Assembly: GCA_020635725.1 (NCBI GenBank)
Contig: JACJZF010000006.1
Location: 124,001 to 188,000 of the forward strand
Source of the DNA: Flavobacteriales bacterium
GTDB taxonomy: Bacteria > Bacteroidota > Bacteroidia > Flavobacteriales_F > PHOS-HE28
DNA: 64,000 nucleotides
Direction of reading: 5' to 3'
Position numbers and translations under genes: made by a program. Numbering within the stretch: the first letter of the stretch is position 1; each line of letters begins with the position of its first letter. This document shows, in pieces, positions 25,954 to 35,411 of this stretch. The notes under the pieces are model-generated. The model was not told where the DNA came from. It saw only the letters and a program-made list of their open reading frames with translations, and searched no databases.

Positions 25954-26942
25954 GATGGCAGCGCCAATCGTTCGCACTCGCGGCGGAAACGCTCCTGATC
26001 CACGGGCACCACGCCCACCTCCTCGCACACCAGCCCGCCGGCCAGGTTCGAGAGCTCGACCACGTCACGCGGCGAGAGGCCTTGCGCCAAGGCGAGCGCG
26101 GCCACTGCGATCACCGTATCGCCCGCGCCGCTCACATCCACGATCTTCCGAGGATGCGCCTGGGCATGGTGCTCCTCTCCCTCGCCGTGGATGTACGCGC
26201 CATGCTCGCTCATGGTAAGCATCGAGAGCCGGTTGCCCAGGTTCTGCTCCAGGCGAGCGACGGCTTCGCGGATGCTGTCCGGTTTAGTGGGGTCGATGTC
26301 CATCTTCAATCCTTCGCGCAGTTCCTTCAGGTTCGGCTTGAAGAGTGTGACGCCTGCGTAGCGGAGGAAATGCCGCTTCTTCGGGTCCACGGCCACCGGC
26401 ACGTTGGCTTGTTGGGCGAGGCGCATGATGCCTTCGATGGCCCCATGGCTCAGCACGCCCTTGTCGTAATCCTCCAGCACGATCACGCCGGGTCTTGCGT
26501 CGCGCAAGAGTTCCGCGATACGGTCGAGCAGCCGCCGCTCGTCGTCCTGGTCGATATCGTCCTCCTGTTCCTCATCCACGCGCACCACATGCTGATGCCC
26601 GCTGATCACGCGTGTCTTCACGGTGGTGCGCCGCTTCATCGACCGCACTAGCGCCGTGGTGGCGAGTTCCTGTTCGGCGAAGAGCCGTTCGAGCAGCGCG
26701 GCGTTCTCATCGTCGCCCACCACGCTGGCCACGATGGCACGTGCACCGAGCGAGCGCAGGTTCAGCGCCACGTTGGCGGCGCCGCCCAGCCGCGCGCTGC
26801 GCCGTGTCACCTGCACCACGGGCACAGGCGCCTCCGGACTGATCCGTTCCACCTTGCCCCAGAGGTAGGCATCCACCATCACGTCGCCCACCACCAGCAC
26901 GGTGGTCTCCGCGGCTTGGGAGAGGAATCGGTCGATGCTCAT
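25950..26942 (-). CDS. D-glycero-beta-D-manno-heptose-7-phosphate kinase (PfkB family)
   Basis: The 330-residue product covers only the kinase half of the bifunctional HldE seen in enterobacteria. GDVMVDAYLWGKVERISPEA at about 19-38 is the RfaE/HldE kinase signature, GGAANVALNL the sugar site, and DVSGAGDTVIAVAALAL holds the catalytic aspartate and anion hole of PfkB kinases. It phosphorylates heptose 7-phosphate at C1 on the way to ADP-heptose for LPS. The adenylyltransferase half is not encoded here. It overlaps the preceding aminotransferase and following ubiE genes by 4 bases each, so the three form a tight operon. Confidence 0.9.
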   Translation of the reverse strand: MSIDRFLSQAAETTVLVVGDVMVDAYLWGKVERISPEAPVPVVQVTRRSARLGGAANVALNLRSLGARAIVASVVGDDENAALLERLFAEQELATTALVRSMKRRTTVKTRVISGHQHVVRVDEEQEDDIDQDDERRLLDRIAELLRDARPGVIVLEDYDKGVLSHGAIEGIMRLAQQANVPVAVDPKKRHFLRYAGVTLFKPNLKELREGLKMDIDPTKPDSIREAVARLEQNLGNRLSMLTMSEHGAYIHGEGEEHHAQAHPRKIVDVSGAGDTVIAVAALALAQGLSPRDVVELSNLAGGLVCEEVGVVPVDQERFRRECERLALPS

Positions 26943-28117
26943 GCGCCGAGCGCTTCAATCGCTTTCGCCACGCGCGCCATGGCCTCGGTGAGCTTCGCGT
27001 CGCTGGTGGCGTAGCTGATGCGCAAGGTGCCCTCGGCACCGAAGGACTTCCCTTCGACCAGGCTCACGCCCGCCGTATCGAGCAGGTACATGCTCAGCTC
27101 CACGGAACCGGAGACCGTGCCACGGAAGGAAGCGCTCACATCCGGCAGCAGGTAGAAGGCGCCTTGCGGCACGTTGCAGCGCCAGCCCGGTATCGCCTTC
27201 ATGGCCTCCAGCGTAAGGTCGCGGCGGCGCAGGAAATCGGCGCGCATGGGCGCGAGCAGCGCTGGGTCGGCCTCCATGCAGGCCTTGGTCACGCGTTGCG
27301 CGATGCTGTTGGCGCCGCTGGTGAACTGGCCCTGCACTTTCATGCAGGCCTGCGCGATCCACGCAGGCGCCCCGATGTAGCCGATGCGCCAGCCGGTGAG
27401 GGCGAAGGCCTTGCTCAGGCCATTCACGGTGATGGTGCGCTCGGCCATGCCCGGCAAGGTGCCGAAGCTCACATGCGTTCCGCTGAAGACGATGTGCTCG
27501 TAGATCTCATCGGCGATCACGTACAGCTGCGGATGCTGGCGCACCACCTCGGCGAGCGCTTCCAGCTCCTGGCGGGTCATCACCGAGCCGCTGGGGTTGC
27601 ACGGCGAGCTGAACATGATCAGCCGCGTGCGCGGGGTGATGGCCGCGGCGATGCGCTCCACCGGGGCCTTCCAATCCTCCTCCAAGGTGCTGCGCACGAG
27701 CACCGGGCTCGCACCAGCGAGGCGCACCTGCTCGGAGTAGCTCACCCAATACGGCGCGGGAATCACCACTTCATCCCCCGGGCCGCAGAGGCTCATCACC
27801 ACGTTCATGATGCTGTGCTTGGCACCGGTGCTGATCACCACCTGATCGGGTGTGTAGCGCAGCCCATTGTCGCGCTCGAACTTCCGGGCGATGGCTTCGC
27901 GCACATCAAGGAAGCCGTTCACCGGCGGGTACTTGTGCCACGGTCCGCGGATCGCCTCCTGCGCGGCCTCCAGGGCGAAGGCCGGCGGGTCATGGTCGGG
28001 CTCGCCGAGGCTGAGGTCGATGATGTCGCGGCCTTGGGCGCGGAGCTCGCGGCTGCGGCGGGCCATGAGCAGGGTGGCCGGTTCTACGATGCTCTGGACG
28101 ACAGGGGATAAATGCAT
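26939..28117 (-). CDS. PLP-dependent class I aminotransferase (aspartate-aminotransferase-like)
   Basis: The ATG at 28117 (MHLSPVVQSIVEP) is preferred to an in-frame GTG three codons earlier, giving 392 residues. Fold-type I motifs are present: DLSLGEPDHD, STGAKHSIMNVV, SSPCNPSGSVM, the DEIYEHI strand, and SKAFALTGWRIGY with the PLP-binding lysine near residue 236. The closest class is the prokaryotic aspartate aminotransferase subgroup I-gamma; the exact donor and acceptor cannot be fixed from sequence. First gene of the aminotransferase-heptose kinase-ubiE run. TAGCTTCG lies 22 bases upstream. Confidence 0.92.
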   Translation of the reverse strand: MHLSPVVQSIVEPATLLMARRSRELRAQGRDIIDLSLGEPDHDPPAFALEAAQEAIRGPWHKYPPVNGFLDVREAIARKFERDNGLRYTPDQVVISTGAKHSIMNVVMSLCGPGDEVVIPAPYWVSYSEQVRLAGASPVLVRSTLEEDWKAPVERIAAAITPRTRLIMFSSPCNPSGSVMTRQELEALAEVVRQHPQLYVIADEIYEHIVFSGTHVSFGTLPGMAERTITVNGLSKAFALTGWRIGYIGAPAWIAQACMKVQGQFTSGANSIAQRVTKACMEADPALLAPMRADFLRRRDLTLEAMKAIPGWRCNVPQGAFYLLPDVSASFRGTVSGSVELSMYLLDTAGVSLVEGKSFGAEGTLRISYATSDAKLTEAMARVAKAIEALGA

Positions 28118-28139
28118 GATGCGCACTACGGTGCCGGCG

Positions 28140-28147
28140 CGAAGCTA
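28140..28147 (-). promoter_or_regulatory. -7 box of the aminotransferase operon
   Basis: TAGCTTCG on the minus strand fits TAnnTTyG in the gap between the divergent aminotransferase and hypothetical-protein genes. Confidence 0.45.
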
Positions 28148-28209
28148 ACGAAGCCCGTTGCGGCGGCTGCCCGTGCTTTGGGCGATATTCGTCCACGGTT
28201 TTCTCCACT

Positions 28210-28743
28210 ATGAACGATCCCGTCGTCCTCGTCCTCATCGCCATCATGCCCAGCGTGGTGGTCTTCCTCACGGCCTTCTATGCCATCCGGCATTTCCTCG
28301 GCGCGCGCGCGAAGGAGCGCCAGATGGAGCGCCTCGCGGAGTCGCACACCGAGGACCGTAAGCAGGTGCTGCCGCTGCGGCTGCAGGCGTATGAGCGCTT
28401 CACGCTCTTCCTCGAGCGGATCCAGCCCGGCACCCTGGTGCTGCGCGTGCACCGGGGCAGCATGGGCGCGCGCGACCTTCAGGCGGCGCTGGTGGCCACC
28501 ATCCGCGAGGAATTCGAGCACAATGTCACGCAGCAGATCTACGTGAGCGACAAGGCCTGGCAGAAGGTGAAGCAGGCCAAGGAGGAGACCATCCGCCTGG
28601 TGAACATGAGCTTCGAGCAGGTGGGCGATGGCAGCGGGAGCGACCTCAGCCGCAGGATCTTCGAGAACAACGCGCGCCTGTCGCACACGCCGTCACAAGA
28701 AGGATTAGTGGCCCTTAAGGACGAGGTGCGCCGCCTGTTCTGA
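28210..28743 (+). CDS. Membrane-anchored conserved hypothetical protein
   Basis: A 177-residue protein with a single N-terminal membrane helix (about 5-27, VVLVLIAIMPSVVVFLTAFY) and a cytoplasmic alpha-helical remainder. The stretch VLPLRLQAYERFTLFLERIQP is strongly reminiscent of a Bacteroidota-only family of small membrane proteins without known function. The gene stands alone, divergent from the aminotransferase operon, and its last 29 bases overlap the convergent meaB gene. No catalytic motif is seen. Confidence 0.8.
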   Translation: MNDPVVLVLIAIMPSVVVFLTAFYAIRHFLGARAKERQMERLAESHTEDRKQVLPLRLQAYERFTLFLERIQPGTLVLRVHRGSMGARDLQAALVATIREEFEHNVTQQIYVSDKAWQKVKQAKEETIRLVNMSFEQVGDGSGSDLSRRIFENNARLSHTPSQEGLVALKDEVRRLF

Positions 28744-29707
28744 ACAAGTCCAGCAGTTCATCCGCAGCAGCGAAGGGGCTGATCGCACCAGCGCGCACAC
28801 GTTCCTGCATCCGTGGCAGCGCCTCGGCTACGTGCGGCGCGTTCAGGAAGGCCTGTTGCAAGCCCTGCCGGATCGATTGATCGAGCCAGCGCACGGCCTG
28901 CTCGCGACGATGGTCCTCCACGAATCCGCTGGAGCGGTCCGCGGCGTGCAGTTTTTCCGCATGGGCCAGCAGCTCCGGTATTCCTGCGCCCTCGATCGCG
29001 CTGGTGAGCATGATCTCCGCGCGGCGCCCGCTGGGTCTGGCCGGCAGGAGCTGCAACGCGTGGCGCAGGTCGCGGCTGGCGGACTCGGCGCGTCTCCGGC
29101 CTTCCCCTTCGCACTTGGTGTACGCGATGATGTCCGCGGCCTCCATGATCCCGCGTTTGATTCCCTGCAGCTCATCGCCGGTGCCAGCGACCATGAGGAG
29201 CAGGTTCAGGTCGGTCATGCCATCCACATCCAGTTCGCTCTGACCCGTGCCCACGGTCTCGATCAGGATGCGGTCGAATCCCGCCGCCTCGCACAGGATC
29301 ATGGCTTCACGCGTGCGACGCGCCACACCACCGAGGTGGCCTCCCGCGGCCGTCGGACGGATGAAGGCCTCGGTACGCTGCGCGAGCCGTTCCATGCGTG
29401 TCTTGTCGCCAAGGATGCTGCCGCCGCTGCTGGCGCTGCTCGGATCCACGGCCAGCACCGCCACGCGATGGCCTGCTTCAACCAGGGCCAGGCCCATGGC
29501 ATCGATCAAGGTGCTCTTGCCGGCGCCGGGAATGCCGGTGATGCCTAGGCGCAGCGCGTTGCCCGCATGCGGCAGGCAGGCCTCGATGAGCGCCCGTGAC
29601 TCCTGCGCATCCGCTGCCCGGCTGCTCTCGACCAAGGTGATCGCGCGCGCCAGCGCCGTGCGATCGCCGTTGAGCAGGCGCGCCAGAAGGTCAACGTGGC
29701 CCGCCAT
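28715..29707 (-). CDS. meaB: Methylmalonyl-CoA-mutase-associated GTPase MeaB with altered G4 motif
   Basis: MeaB (ArgK family) is a G3E GTPase that guards adenosylcobalamin loading of methylmalonyl-CoA mutase. In 330 residues it has the Walker A GITGIPGAGKST (about 55-66), DPSSASSGGSILGDKTRM, ETVGTGQSELDV and LLMVAGTGDELQGIKRGIMEAAD. The guanine-specificity motif, normally NKADGD, reads TKCEGEG here, so both the asparagine and the aspartate are replaced in an otherwise intact protein. The mutase genes are not in the window. It starts 3 bases after the unknown secreted protein gene and could be the end of a three-gene run beginning with the giant T9SS protein. Confidence 0.9.
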   Translation of the reverse strand: MAGHVDLLARLLNGDRTALARAITLVESSRAADAQESRALIEACLPHAGNALRLGITGIPGAGKSTLIDAMGLALVEAGHRVAVLAVDPSSASSGGSILGDKTRMERLAQRTEAFIRPTAAGGHLGGVARRTREAMILCEAAGFDRILIETVGTGQSELDVDGMTDLNLLLMVAGTGDELQGIKRGIMEAADIIAYTKCEGEGRRRAESASRDLRHALQLLPARPSGRRAEIMLTSAIEGAGIPELLAHAEKLHAADRSSGFVEDHRREQAVRWLDQSIRQGLQQAFLNAPHVAEALPRMQERVRAGAISPFAAADELLDLFRTGGAPRP

Positions 29708-29710
29708 GCC

Positions 29711-30292
29711 TCAGTAGCCTCTCCGGTAGTTGTCTACCCAATCCGGGTCGTTCACATCATGCAGCAGGCGGAAGAGGTCATCGCCGCAGATGAGGTCGTG
29801 CAGGTTGTTCAGGCCGTAGCCCGAGAGCAGCAGCATCTGGCGCCCGCTTGGCCCCATGCGGTTCTCCGCCCAGCCCAACCCGGGATGCTGGCCTTCCATC
29901 TGCTGGAAGGGGAATTCCTGGAAGCGCAGTTTCCACAGCTCATCGAAGACCCAGCAGGGTGGCTGCAGGTGCCGCCCGTCATCCAATTCATCCGGCAGAT
30001 AGCAGTCGAGCACGTCGTGCGCCTTGAAGAGATTCGTCCGGTCGGGATTGGCCTTGCTGGGCAGCTCGCCACGGGCCTGCATCACGAATTGCCCACGGGT
30101 CATGGCCTCCGCGCTGAGCACCTGTCCTTCGTACTCCTTCACGATGAAGAGCGTGAAGAGCTCGTTGTTCATGCCCGTCATCAGGCTCAGGCCGAAGGTG
30201 TAGGTGGCCAGCGGCACGCGCGCTCCGCCAGCGGCGGGCAGGCCGTGCAGCATCGTTGCAAGCACCAGCGGGAGCGAGATGATCCTCCGCAT
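29711..30292 (-). CDS. Exported protein of unknown function
   Basis: From ATG 30292 the 193-residue product begins with a signal peptide (MRRIISLPLVLATMLHGLPA). The mature part is rich in aromatic and acidic residues, with a Trp-containing segment PPCWVFDELWKLRFQEFP and a C-terminus DVNDPDWVDNYRRGY. I recognise no family and no active-site pattern. It lies 29 bases after the stop of the 1600-residue T9SS protein and 3 bases before meaB, all on the minus strand. Codon use resembles its neighbours. It may be a partner of the giant protein by position only. Confidence 0.7.
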   Translation of the reverse strand: MRRIISLPLVLATMLHGLPAAGGARVPLATYTFGLSLMTGMNNELFTLFIVKEYEGQVLSAEAMTRGQFVMQARGELPSKANPDRTNLFKAHDVLDCYLPDELDDGRHLQPPCWVFDELWKLRFQEFPFQQMEGQHPGLGWAENRMGPSGRQMLLLSGYGLNNLHDLICGDDLFRLLHDVNDPDWVDNYRRGY

Positions 30293-30321
30293 CGTCCTGC
30301 AAGTTAGTGCGGTGGCGCCCC

Positions 30322-33300
30322 TCAGTGCTTCACGAAGCGCCTGCGCCCAAGCTCCACGCCATCCTGCTGGATTACCAGCATGTAGGCGCCGGACTCCAGC
30401 GACTCGGTGCTCAGCTCGAGCTGCTGCAATCCACCGCTGCCCGCTGCACGTCCCACGCGCACCGAGCGCCCTGCGGCATCGAACACCTGCCAATCGAGGC
30501 GGCTGTCGATCTCCGACTCCAAGGCCACGTAAAGCGTCGAACGGGTCGGGTTGGGGAAGACCTGCAGCACGGGCTTCTTCGGACCGAAGTAGACCGGCAC
30601 CGCGTGCGAGAGCTCGCTGTCCGTGCTGTGATCGACCTGCTTCAAGCGGTAATAGGAGAGGCCCGGCAGGGGATCCGTGTCGCGGAACAAGTAGTCCACA
30701 CGCGCATTGGACTGCCCCGCGGCGTTCACGCGGCCGATGTCATAGAAGTCGGTGCCGTCGCCGGAACGCTGCACATCGAACCAAGCCGTGTTGTCCTCGC
30801 TTCCGGTGGCCCAGGTCACATCCACATGGTGATCAACCGCGGTGGCATCGAATTCCAACCAGGTCACGGGCAGGAAGCAATCGATCACGCCGCCGGTCCA
30901 CGTGAGGGTGGCGGGCGTGTTGTTGCCGGTAAGGTTGCTCACGTAAAGGATGTATACATCGCCCGGTGTGGCCGCAATGCCCGGCACCCAGCCGTTGCCG
31001 GTTCCGGTCTGGCTGGTGATGGTGCCTGCCGGGTTGTACTGCGGTGCCGAGTACGTGGCCGAACCCATGCCCGTGTTGTAGCTGCCCGTGCCGGCGAAGG
31101 TGTTGGCGGCCGTCGCGAAGCTGCAGCGTTTCGGTGCGCCCAAGGCAGCGCAATAGCTCGGCGGGAGCTGCCCCACGGTGAAGGGACCCCACACCGCGAA
31201 GTTGATGTCGGCGCTGCCCGTGGGCGCAATGCTGAAGCCCATGTTCGAGGTCGCGCCAGCGCGGAAGGTGTACCATTCCCCGGGCCGCTCGTAGATGCTC
31301 AGGCAGCCGCCGGTGGTGGGGGTCAGGTCGCCCACGCTGCCCACATGCGTGGACTGGATCACCACGGGATTGTTGTTGCACAGGATCGTCGCACCCGGGC
31401 AATCCTCATTCGGGGCCAGCGGCGGTGTGCCGCAATTCACAACGAAGCTCTGCGAACCGCTCACGGCCGGCATGGCGCTATAGATGAAGGAATAGGGCTG
31501 GCCCACCTGGTCCAGGGTCCAGTAGTTGTCCGATGGGAAGTAGCCCCAGCCGTTGTAGGTGATCTGCACGTTGTCGCCGTTGTCGAAGCTGAGCAGCACC
31601 TGCTCGAAGGAGCCCGAGGTCACCGTGTAGGTGTTGGGTGTGCCGCCGTTCACCACCACGGTGATGCTGGAGCCGGCCCAGCCATCGCCGAAGCTGTCGT
31701 AGAGTCGCAGCGCATAAATGCAATCAGCACTGGGGTTGAAGGTGCTCTGGCAGGAGATCGTGGCGGCCCATCCGGCCATGTTCACGATGTCATCACTGGT
31801 CATGGCGATGGTGATGCAGCCCGAAGGATGCGTCGAGGTGAACGAACCCGGGTTGGCCGTGCCCGTGAAGCCGTTCGGTCCCAGGGTCTGGTTGCACCAA
31901 CCGGCAGGGCCACCGCAAGTGGGCAAGCCATTACCGCTCAGGAACTGTGTGCCGTTCACGTTGTACGGATCCACGGTAGGACCGTTGTAGATGTACACGT
32001 TGTCCCACCCGGTCTCCATGGCGAACTGGGTGAAATTCAACGTCACCGCATCACCGGCGATGGATGGGCAATAGGTCTGCGACCAGTACTGGCCCCAAGT
32101 GCCGGCCGGAGGCGGATACGGCCCTGCGGGCGCGCAAGGCGTTTGTGGCCCTGGCGGGTCCCAGCAGCCGTTGCCGCCCTGGTTGCCCGGGTTCTGGTTG
32201 GTGGCGTTGAAGTAATTGCCCGCTGCTCCGCCCGGGTCGTACACCGTGGTGCCGCAGATGCCCGATGGCGGCGGCGGCGGCGGCGGCGCGGGCTGCGGTG
32301 GGGCGCATCGCAGGGTGGCCGCATAGCCGGCGGCCACGATGGAGAAATCCGAGGTGAAGCGCAGCGTCAGGCAGCCGCTCGGGTTCGTGCTGGTGAAGGA
32401 GCCGGGGTTGTTGGAGCCGGTGAAGGTGCCCAGTGAGGGCGAGGCGGTAGTGGGTCCGTTGAAGATGGTGACGAAGTCGAAGTTCTGCTCCAGCGCGAAT
32501 TGCGTGAAGGTCATCGTGAGCACATCCCCCGGCGTGGGCGGGCAATAGGTCTGGGTCACGAATTCGTTGTTGGTGTAGGCGCCCGAAGCACCGCCGCTGT
32601 CATAGATGGTGGTGTTGCAAGGCGCTGCTGCCGTCGGAATGGGTGGCAAGGGAGGACCGCACGAGACGCTGATCGCCCAACCTGTGCTCACAACACTGGC
32701 ATTCGAGGTGAAGCGGATCGTGAGGCAGCCTCCCACGGCCGTGGAGATCTGGCCCGGTGGCAGGGCGCCGCCCGAGAACACGCCGATCACGGGCGAAGCG
32801 ATGGAAGGACCGTTGTACACCGTGAGGATGTCCTGGTTCAGCTGGGTGCTGAAGGACTGGAAATCGATCGCCACCACATCGCCGGGGTTCACCGGGCAGA
32901 AGGTCTGCTCGTACACCTCGTTGTTGCCGTAGTTGCCGGATGGACCGCCGCTGTCGTAATTGGTGATGTCGCAGCCATACACCGGCGCGGCGGCGGTCTG
33001 CCGCGCGCAGATGTTGAAGGGCCCCACGTTGCCCGTCTGTCGCCACACCCTCACGTACACCGTAGCACCCGGCGTGAGGCCGGCGAAGAGCTGCTGCGGC
33101 ATGTTGGGGCCGAAGGAGCTGCCGCCCACCTGGCAATTGGTCGGTGGCACCAGGCTGAGGTTCGCCGGCGCGCAGCCTCCGCTGGTCTGGTACAGTGCGA
33201 GGGCCGCATCGGTGAGCCCCACGCCTTGCGTGTTGATCTCCACCTGCCCATTCGGGGGCACCACCACGGAGTACCATACGTCGTTCTGCACGGGCGCACC

Positions 33301-35124
33301 GCAGGGTGGCACGGGCATGCCGGTGCTCAAGGTCGCGCCCTCGTTGGTGGTGGGGATCAGGTTGCAGCTCAGGCTGGTGGGCAGCGGGATCGCGCCGCAG
33401 GGGTCGTCGTTCGGCGGCGGCACGTTCTCGGTGGCGCAGATGCTGAAGTCGCCATTGAGGTTACCGCCCTCGGGCCAAACGCGGATGTAAATCGTCTCAC
33501 CGGGCACCAGCGCCGGGGTGATAGCCGGTGCTACGGTCTGGCTGTTGATCCGTGGGAACAGGTTGGTGGGCGCGAACTGGTCGTCGTTGCAGGCGATCTG
33601 CGTCATCGTGCCGCTCCAGCCCGGCGGGTTGCACACCGATCCGCCTACCGAGAGCCGGTACCAGGCCATCGACATATCGGTGAGCGTGCCTGCGAAGGTG
33701 TTCACCGTGAAGGCACCGCTGGGGGGCACCGTCACCGCGAACCAGACATCGTTGTTGATCGGCGTGCCGCAGGTGGGCGCGTTCACCGTGAGGCCCGGCG
33801 GGGTGGTGTTGGTGGCGAATTCCGTGGTGTACGTGCTGGGCGCGCAGGCTCCCGGAGTGGCTAGCGAGAAGGCGCCGCAGGGCAGGTCGTTCAGCGGCGG
33901 CGTGGGCTCGAACGCGCAGATGTTGTACGTGCCCATATAACTGATGTTGTTCGTGGGCCACACGCGCACGTACACGGTGGTGCTAGGCGGTACCAGGCCG
34001 CTCACATCAAGCAAGGGGGGCGTGCCGCTGTTGCAGGCGATCAAGCTCCAGCTCGCCAATGGCGCATTACAGGCCGGGGTGGTGTACACTCCGATTCCGA
34101 GGCCCGTGCCACCGACCAAGGTGGTTTGGATCCGCAGGTTGCCGCTGGCAGGCACTACCACGCTGTACCACACATCGCTTCCGAAATAGCCGCAACCGCC
34201 CGGTATGGGAATGCCTTGAGACGCGGTGGCCCAGGTGTTATCGCCGAGTTGGTAGCTGCAAGCGGAAGGCACGGCCAAGGGGATGGCGGTGCACGGCTCG
34301 TCGTTCGGCGGCGGCGGCGGCGGCGCTGAGCAAGTGATGCTGATGGTGCCGCACAAGGCAGCATTCACCACGCACGGGTTCTGGAACACGCGTATCCGAT
34401 ACACGCCATTGGTCTGCGGGCTGAATTCCATCGTGCTCGGTCCACCGACGAAGCCGCAGCCATCGTTATCAAAAGGTGCGCCGTAGTTACCCGCTGAAGC
34501 CAGGAAGCCTGTGGTCGTCAGGCTCAGGCTGAAGTCCTGGTTGCTCGCGCTGGAGCACATGCTGATCGTGTACAGGTTGCCAGCGCAAGCGTAGAAGTTG
34601 ATGTACTGATTGGCGCAGACAGATGCGGTGAACGTCGAAGGGCAAACGGAGCAAGTCGTGCCTGCCGGGATCCCTTGGTTCGTCGGCGGGAAGTTGGATG
34701 CGTACGGACCCATCGTGAACGTATGGACCGCGGTGCCGGTGACCGTCGCAGGTTGGCTCAGGGTCACCGGGGCGCAAGCAGTTGTGATCGTCGTTCCTCC
34801 TGGCACATTCGGTCCCGTAACCGTGGCGCCTACCAGCGCGGCATTGCAACCGGTGATGGTCGCCGTCGTGGAGCCCAGTGTGGTGATCATGTTCAGCGAC
34901 ACCGTGGTTGTCGGCGGCACCGAATTCGCGGTCCAACTCGCAGGCGAGAGCGAGGCTGTCGCACCCATGGCGGTGCCCGTGCACTGCGCCTTGGATTCGC
35001 CCGCCCAGGCCATCAGGCTCAAGGCGAACAAGAGCACGGGAACGCACTTCACGGTTGGCGTGATCGGTCGGCGGGAAATGTGCCGGAGCAAAAGGCCGAG
35101 AGCTTGCCGGGTAGTGTGGCGCAT
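30322..35124 (-). CDS. Giant T9SS-exported protein with PPC-like repeats and three CUB-like domains
   Basis: The 1600-residue product has a signal peptide ending near 47 (LMAWAGESKAQ); the n-region from ATG 35124 is long, and GTG 35052 (VKCVPVLLF) is an alternative. Order of parts: a Cys-rich N-terminal domain (to about 280, with YASNFPPTNQGIPAG and CSVCP), three repeats with NDxPCGAxxL and DVWYSVVVP, three CUB-like domains (NYDSGGPSGNYGN and relatives, about 735-1080), the YDSFGDGWAGS module, an ERPGEWYTF core with FAVWGPF, an FnIII-like segment (FDVQRSGDG) and a type A sorting domain (LQVFPNPT, last 81 residues, ending RRFVKH). It is probably displayed on the surface. Closest relatives lie next to it. 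Confidence 0.9.
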   Translation of the reverse strand: MRHTTRQALGLLLRHISRRPITPTVKCVPVLLFALSLMAWAGESKAQCTGTAMGATASLSPASWTANSVPPTTTVSLNMITTLGSTTATITGCNAALVGATVTGPNVPGGTTITTACAPVTLSQPATVTGTAVHTFTMGPYASNFPPTNQGIPAGTTCSVCPSTFTASVCANQYINFYACAGNLYTISMCSSASNQDFSLSLTTTGFLASAGNYGAPFDNDGCGFVGGPSTMEFSPQTNGVYRIRVFQNPCVVNAALCGTISITCSAPPPPPPNDEPCTAIPLAVPSACSYQLGDNTWATASQGIPIPGGCGYFGSDVWYSVVVPASGNLRIQTTLVGGTGLGIGVYTTPACNAPLASWSLIACNSGTPPLLDVSGLVPPSTTVYVRVWPTNNISYMGTYNICAFEPTPPLNDLPCGAFSLATPGACAPSTYTTEFATNTTPPGLTVNAPTCGTPINNDVWFAVTVPPSGAFTVNTFAGTLTDMSMAWYRLSVGGSVCNPPGWSGTMTQIACNDDQFAPTNLFPRINSQTVAPAITPALVPGETIYIRVWPEGGNLNGDFSICATENVPPPNDDPCGAIPLPTSLSCNLIPTTNEGATLSTGMPVPPCGAPVQNDVWYSVVVPPNGQVEINTQGVGLTDAALALYQTSGGCAPANLSLVPPTNCQVGGSSFGPNMPQQLFAGLTPGATVYVRVWRQTGNVGPFNICARQTAAAPVYGCDITNYDSGGPSGNYGNNEVYEQTFCPVNPGDVVAIDFQSFSTQLNQDILTVYNGPSIASPVIGVFSGGALPPGQISTAVGGCLTIRFTSNASVVSTGWAISVSCGPPLPPIPTAAAPCNTTIYDSGGASGAYTNNEFVTQTYCPPTPGDVLTMTFTQFALEQNFDFVTIFNGPTTASPSLGTFTGSNNPGSFTSTNPSGCLTLRFTSDFSIVAAGYAATLRCAPPQPAPPPPPPPSGICGTTVYDPGGAAGNYFNATNQNPGNQGGNGCWDPPGPQTPCAPAGPYPPPAGTWGQYWSQTYCPSIAGDAVTLNFTQFAMETGWDNVYIYNGPTVDPYNVNGTQFLSGNGLPTCGGPAGWCNQTLGPNGFTGTANPGSFTSTHPSGCITIAMTSDDIVNMAGWAATISCQSTFNPSADCIYALRLYDSFGDGWAGSSITVVVNGGTPNTYTVTSGSFEQVLLSFDNGDNVQITYNGWGYFPSDNYWTLDQVGQPYSFIYSAMPAVSGSQSFVVNCGTPPLAPNEDCPGATILCNNNPVVIQSTHVGSVGDLTPTTGGCLSIYERPGEWYTFRAGATSNMGFSIAPTGSADINFAVWGPFTVGQLPPSYCAALGAPKRCSFATAANTFAGTGSYNTGMGSATYSAPQYNPAGTITSQTGTGNGWVPGIAATPGDVYILYVSNLTGNNTPATLTWTGGVIDCFLPVTWLEFDATAVDHHVDVTWATGSEDNTAWFDVQRSGDGTDFYDIGRVNAAGQSNARVDYLFRDTDPLPGLSYYRLKQVDHSTDSELSHAVPVYFGPKKPVLQVFPNPTRSTLYVALESEIDSRLDWQVFDAAGRSVRVGRAAGSGGLQQLELSTESLESGAYMLVIQQDGVELGRRRFVKH

Positions 35125-35365
35125 GGGGGAGGAACTAACGGGACCAAATTAACAATGCACGGTGGAAAACTTACCAAGCTCCCACGCGCGCGTATTGAGG
35201 ACGGATGATCACCCCCAGGGATGCCTTGTGTAGGCTGAGCTAGTTGGGAACCTACGCCCACATCAGATCCGGAGTGCGTCCGTTGTGATTTGTTCCACGG
35301 TAGAAGGAGCTTGGAAAGCTGCGGAACCTCCGAATTATCAACCGGATCTCAACCGGTCGGAAAGA
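35125..35365. other. Longest gene-free stretch; probable promoter of the 1600-residue gene
   Basis: No open frame with coding character is seen. Just upstream of the giant gene, TTAATTTG on the minus strand is a fair -7 box about 15-20 bases before the ATG. The rest (35165-35365) shows no repeat, RNA fold or gene that I can support. The terminator of the next upstream gene follows at 35366. Confidence 0.5.
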
Positions 35366-35394
35366 GCGAGGCCCGGCTCATCGCCGGGCCTCGC
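35366..35394 (-). terminator. Strong hairpin terminator after the 1219-residue T9SS gene
   Basis: GCGAGGCCCGGC (35366-35377) pairs perfectly with GCCGGGCCTCGC (35383-35394) around a 5-base loop; the transcript continues with TCTTTCC. It lies 17 bases after the stop. Confidence 0.85.
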
Positions 35395-35411
35395 CGTCAA
35401 GTCTCCGTCGG

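Noticed and set aside
25950..26942. Full bifunctional HldE
   Set aside because: Only the kinase half is present; there is no nucleotidyltransferase domain after the PfkB fold.
30307..35208. Several long plus-strand frames opposite the giant T9SS genes (for example 30307-32436, 32500-33864)
   Set aside because: Their composition (many Arg, His, Gly) is that of antisense frames; no family likeness.
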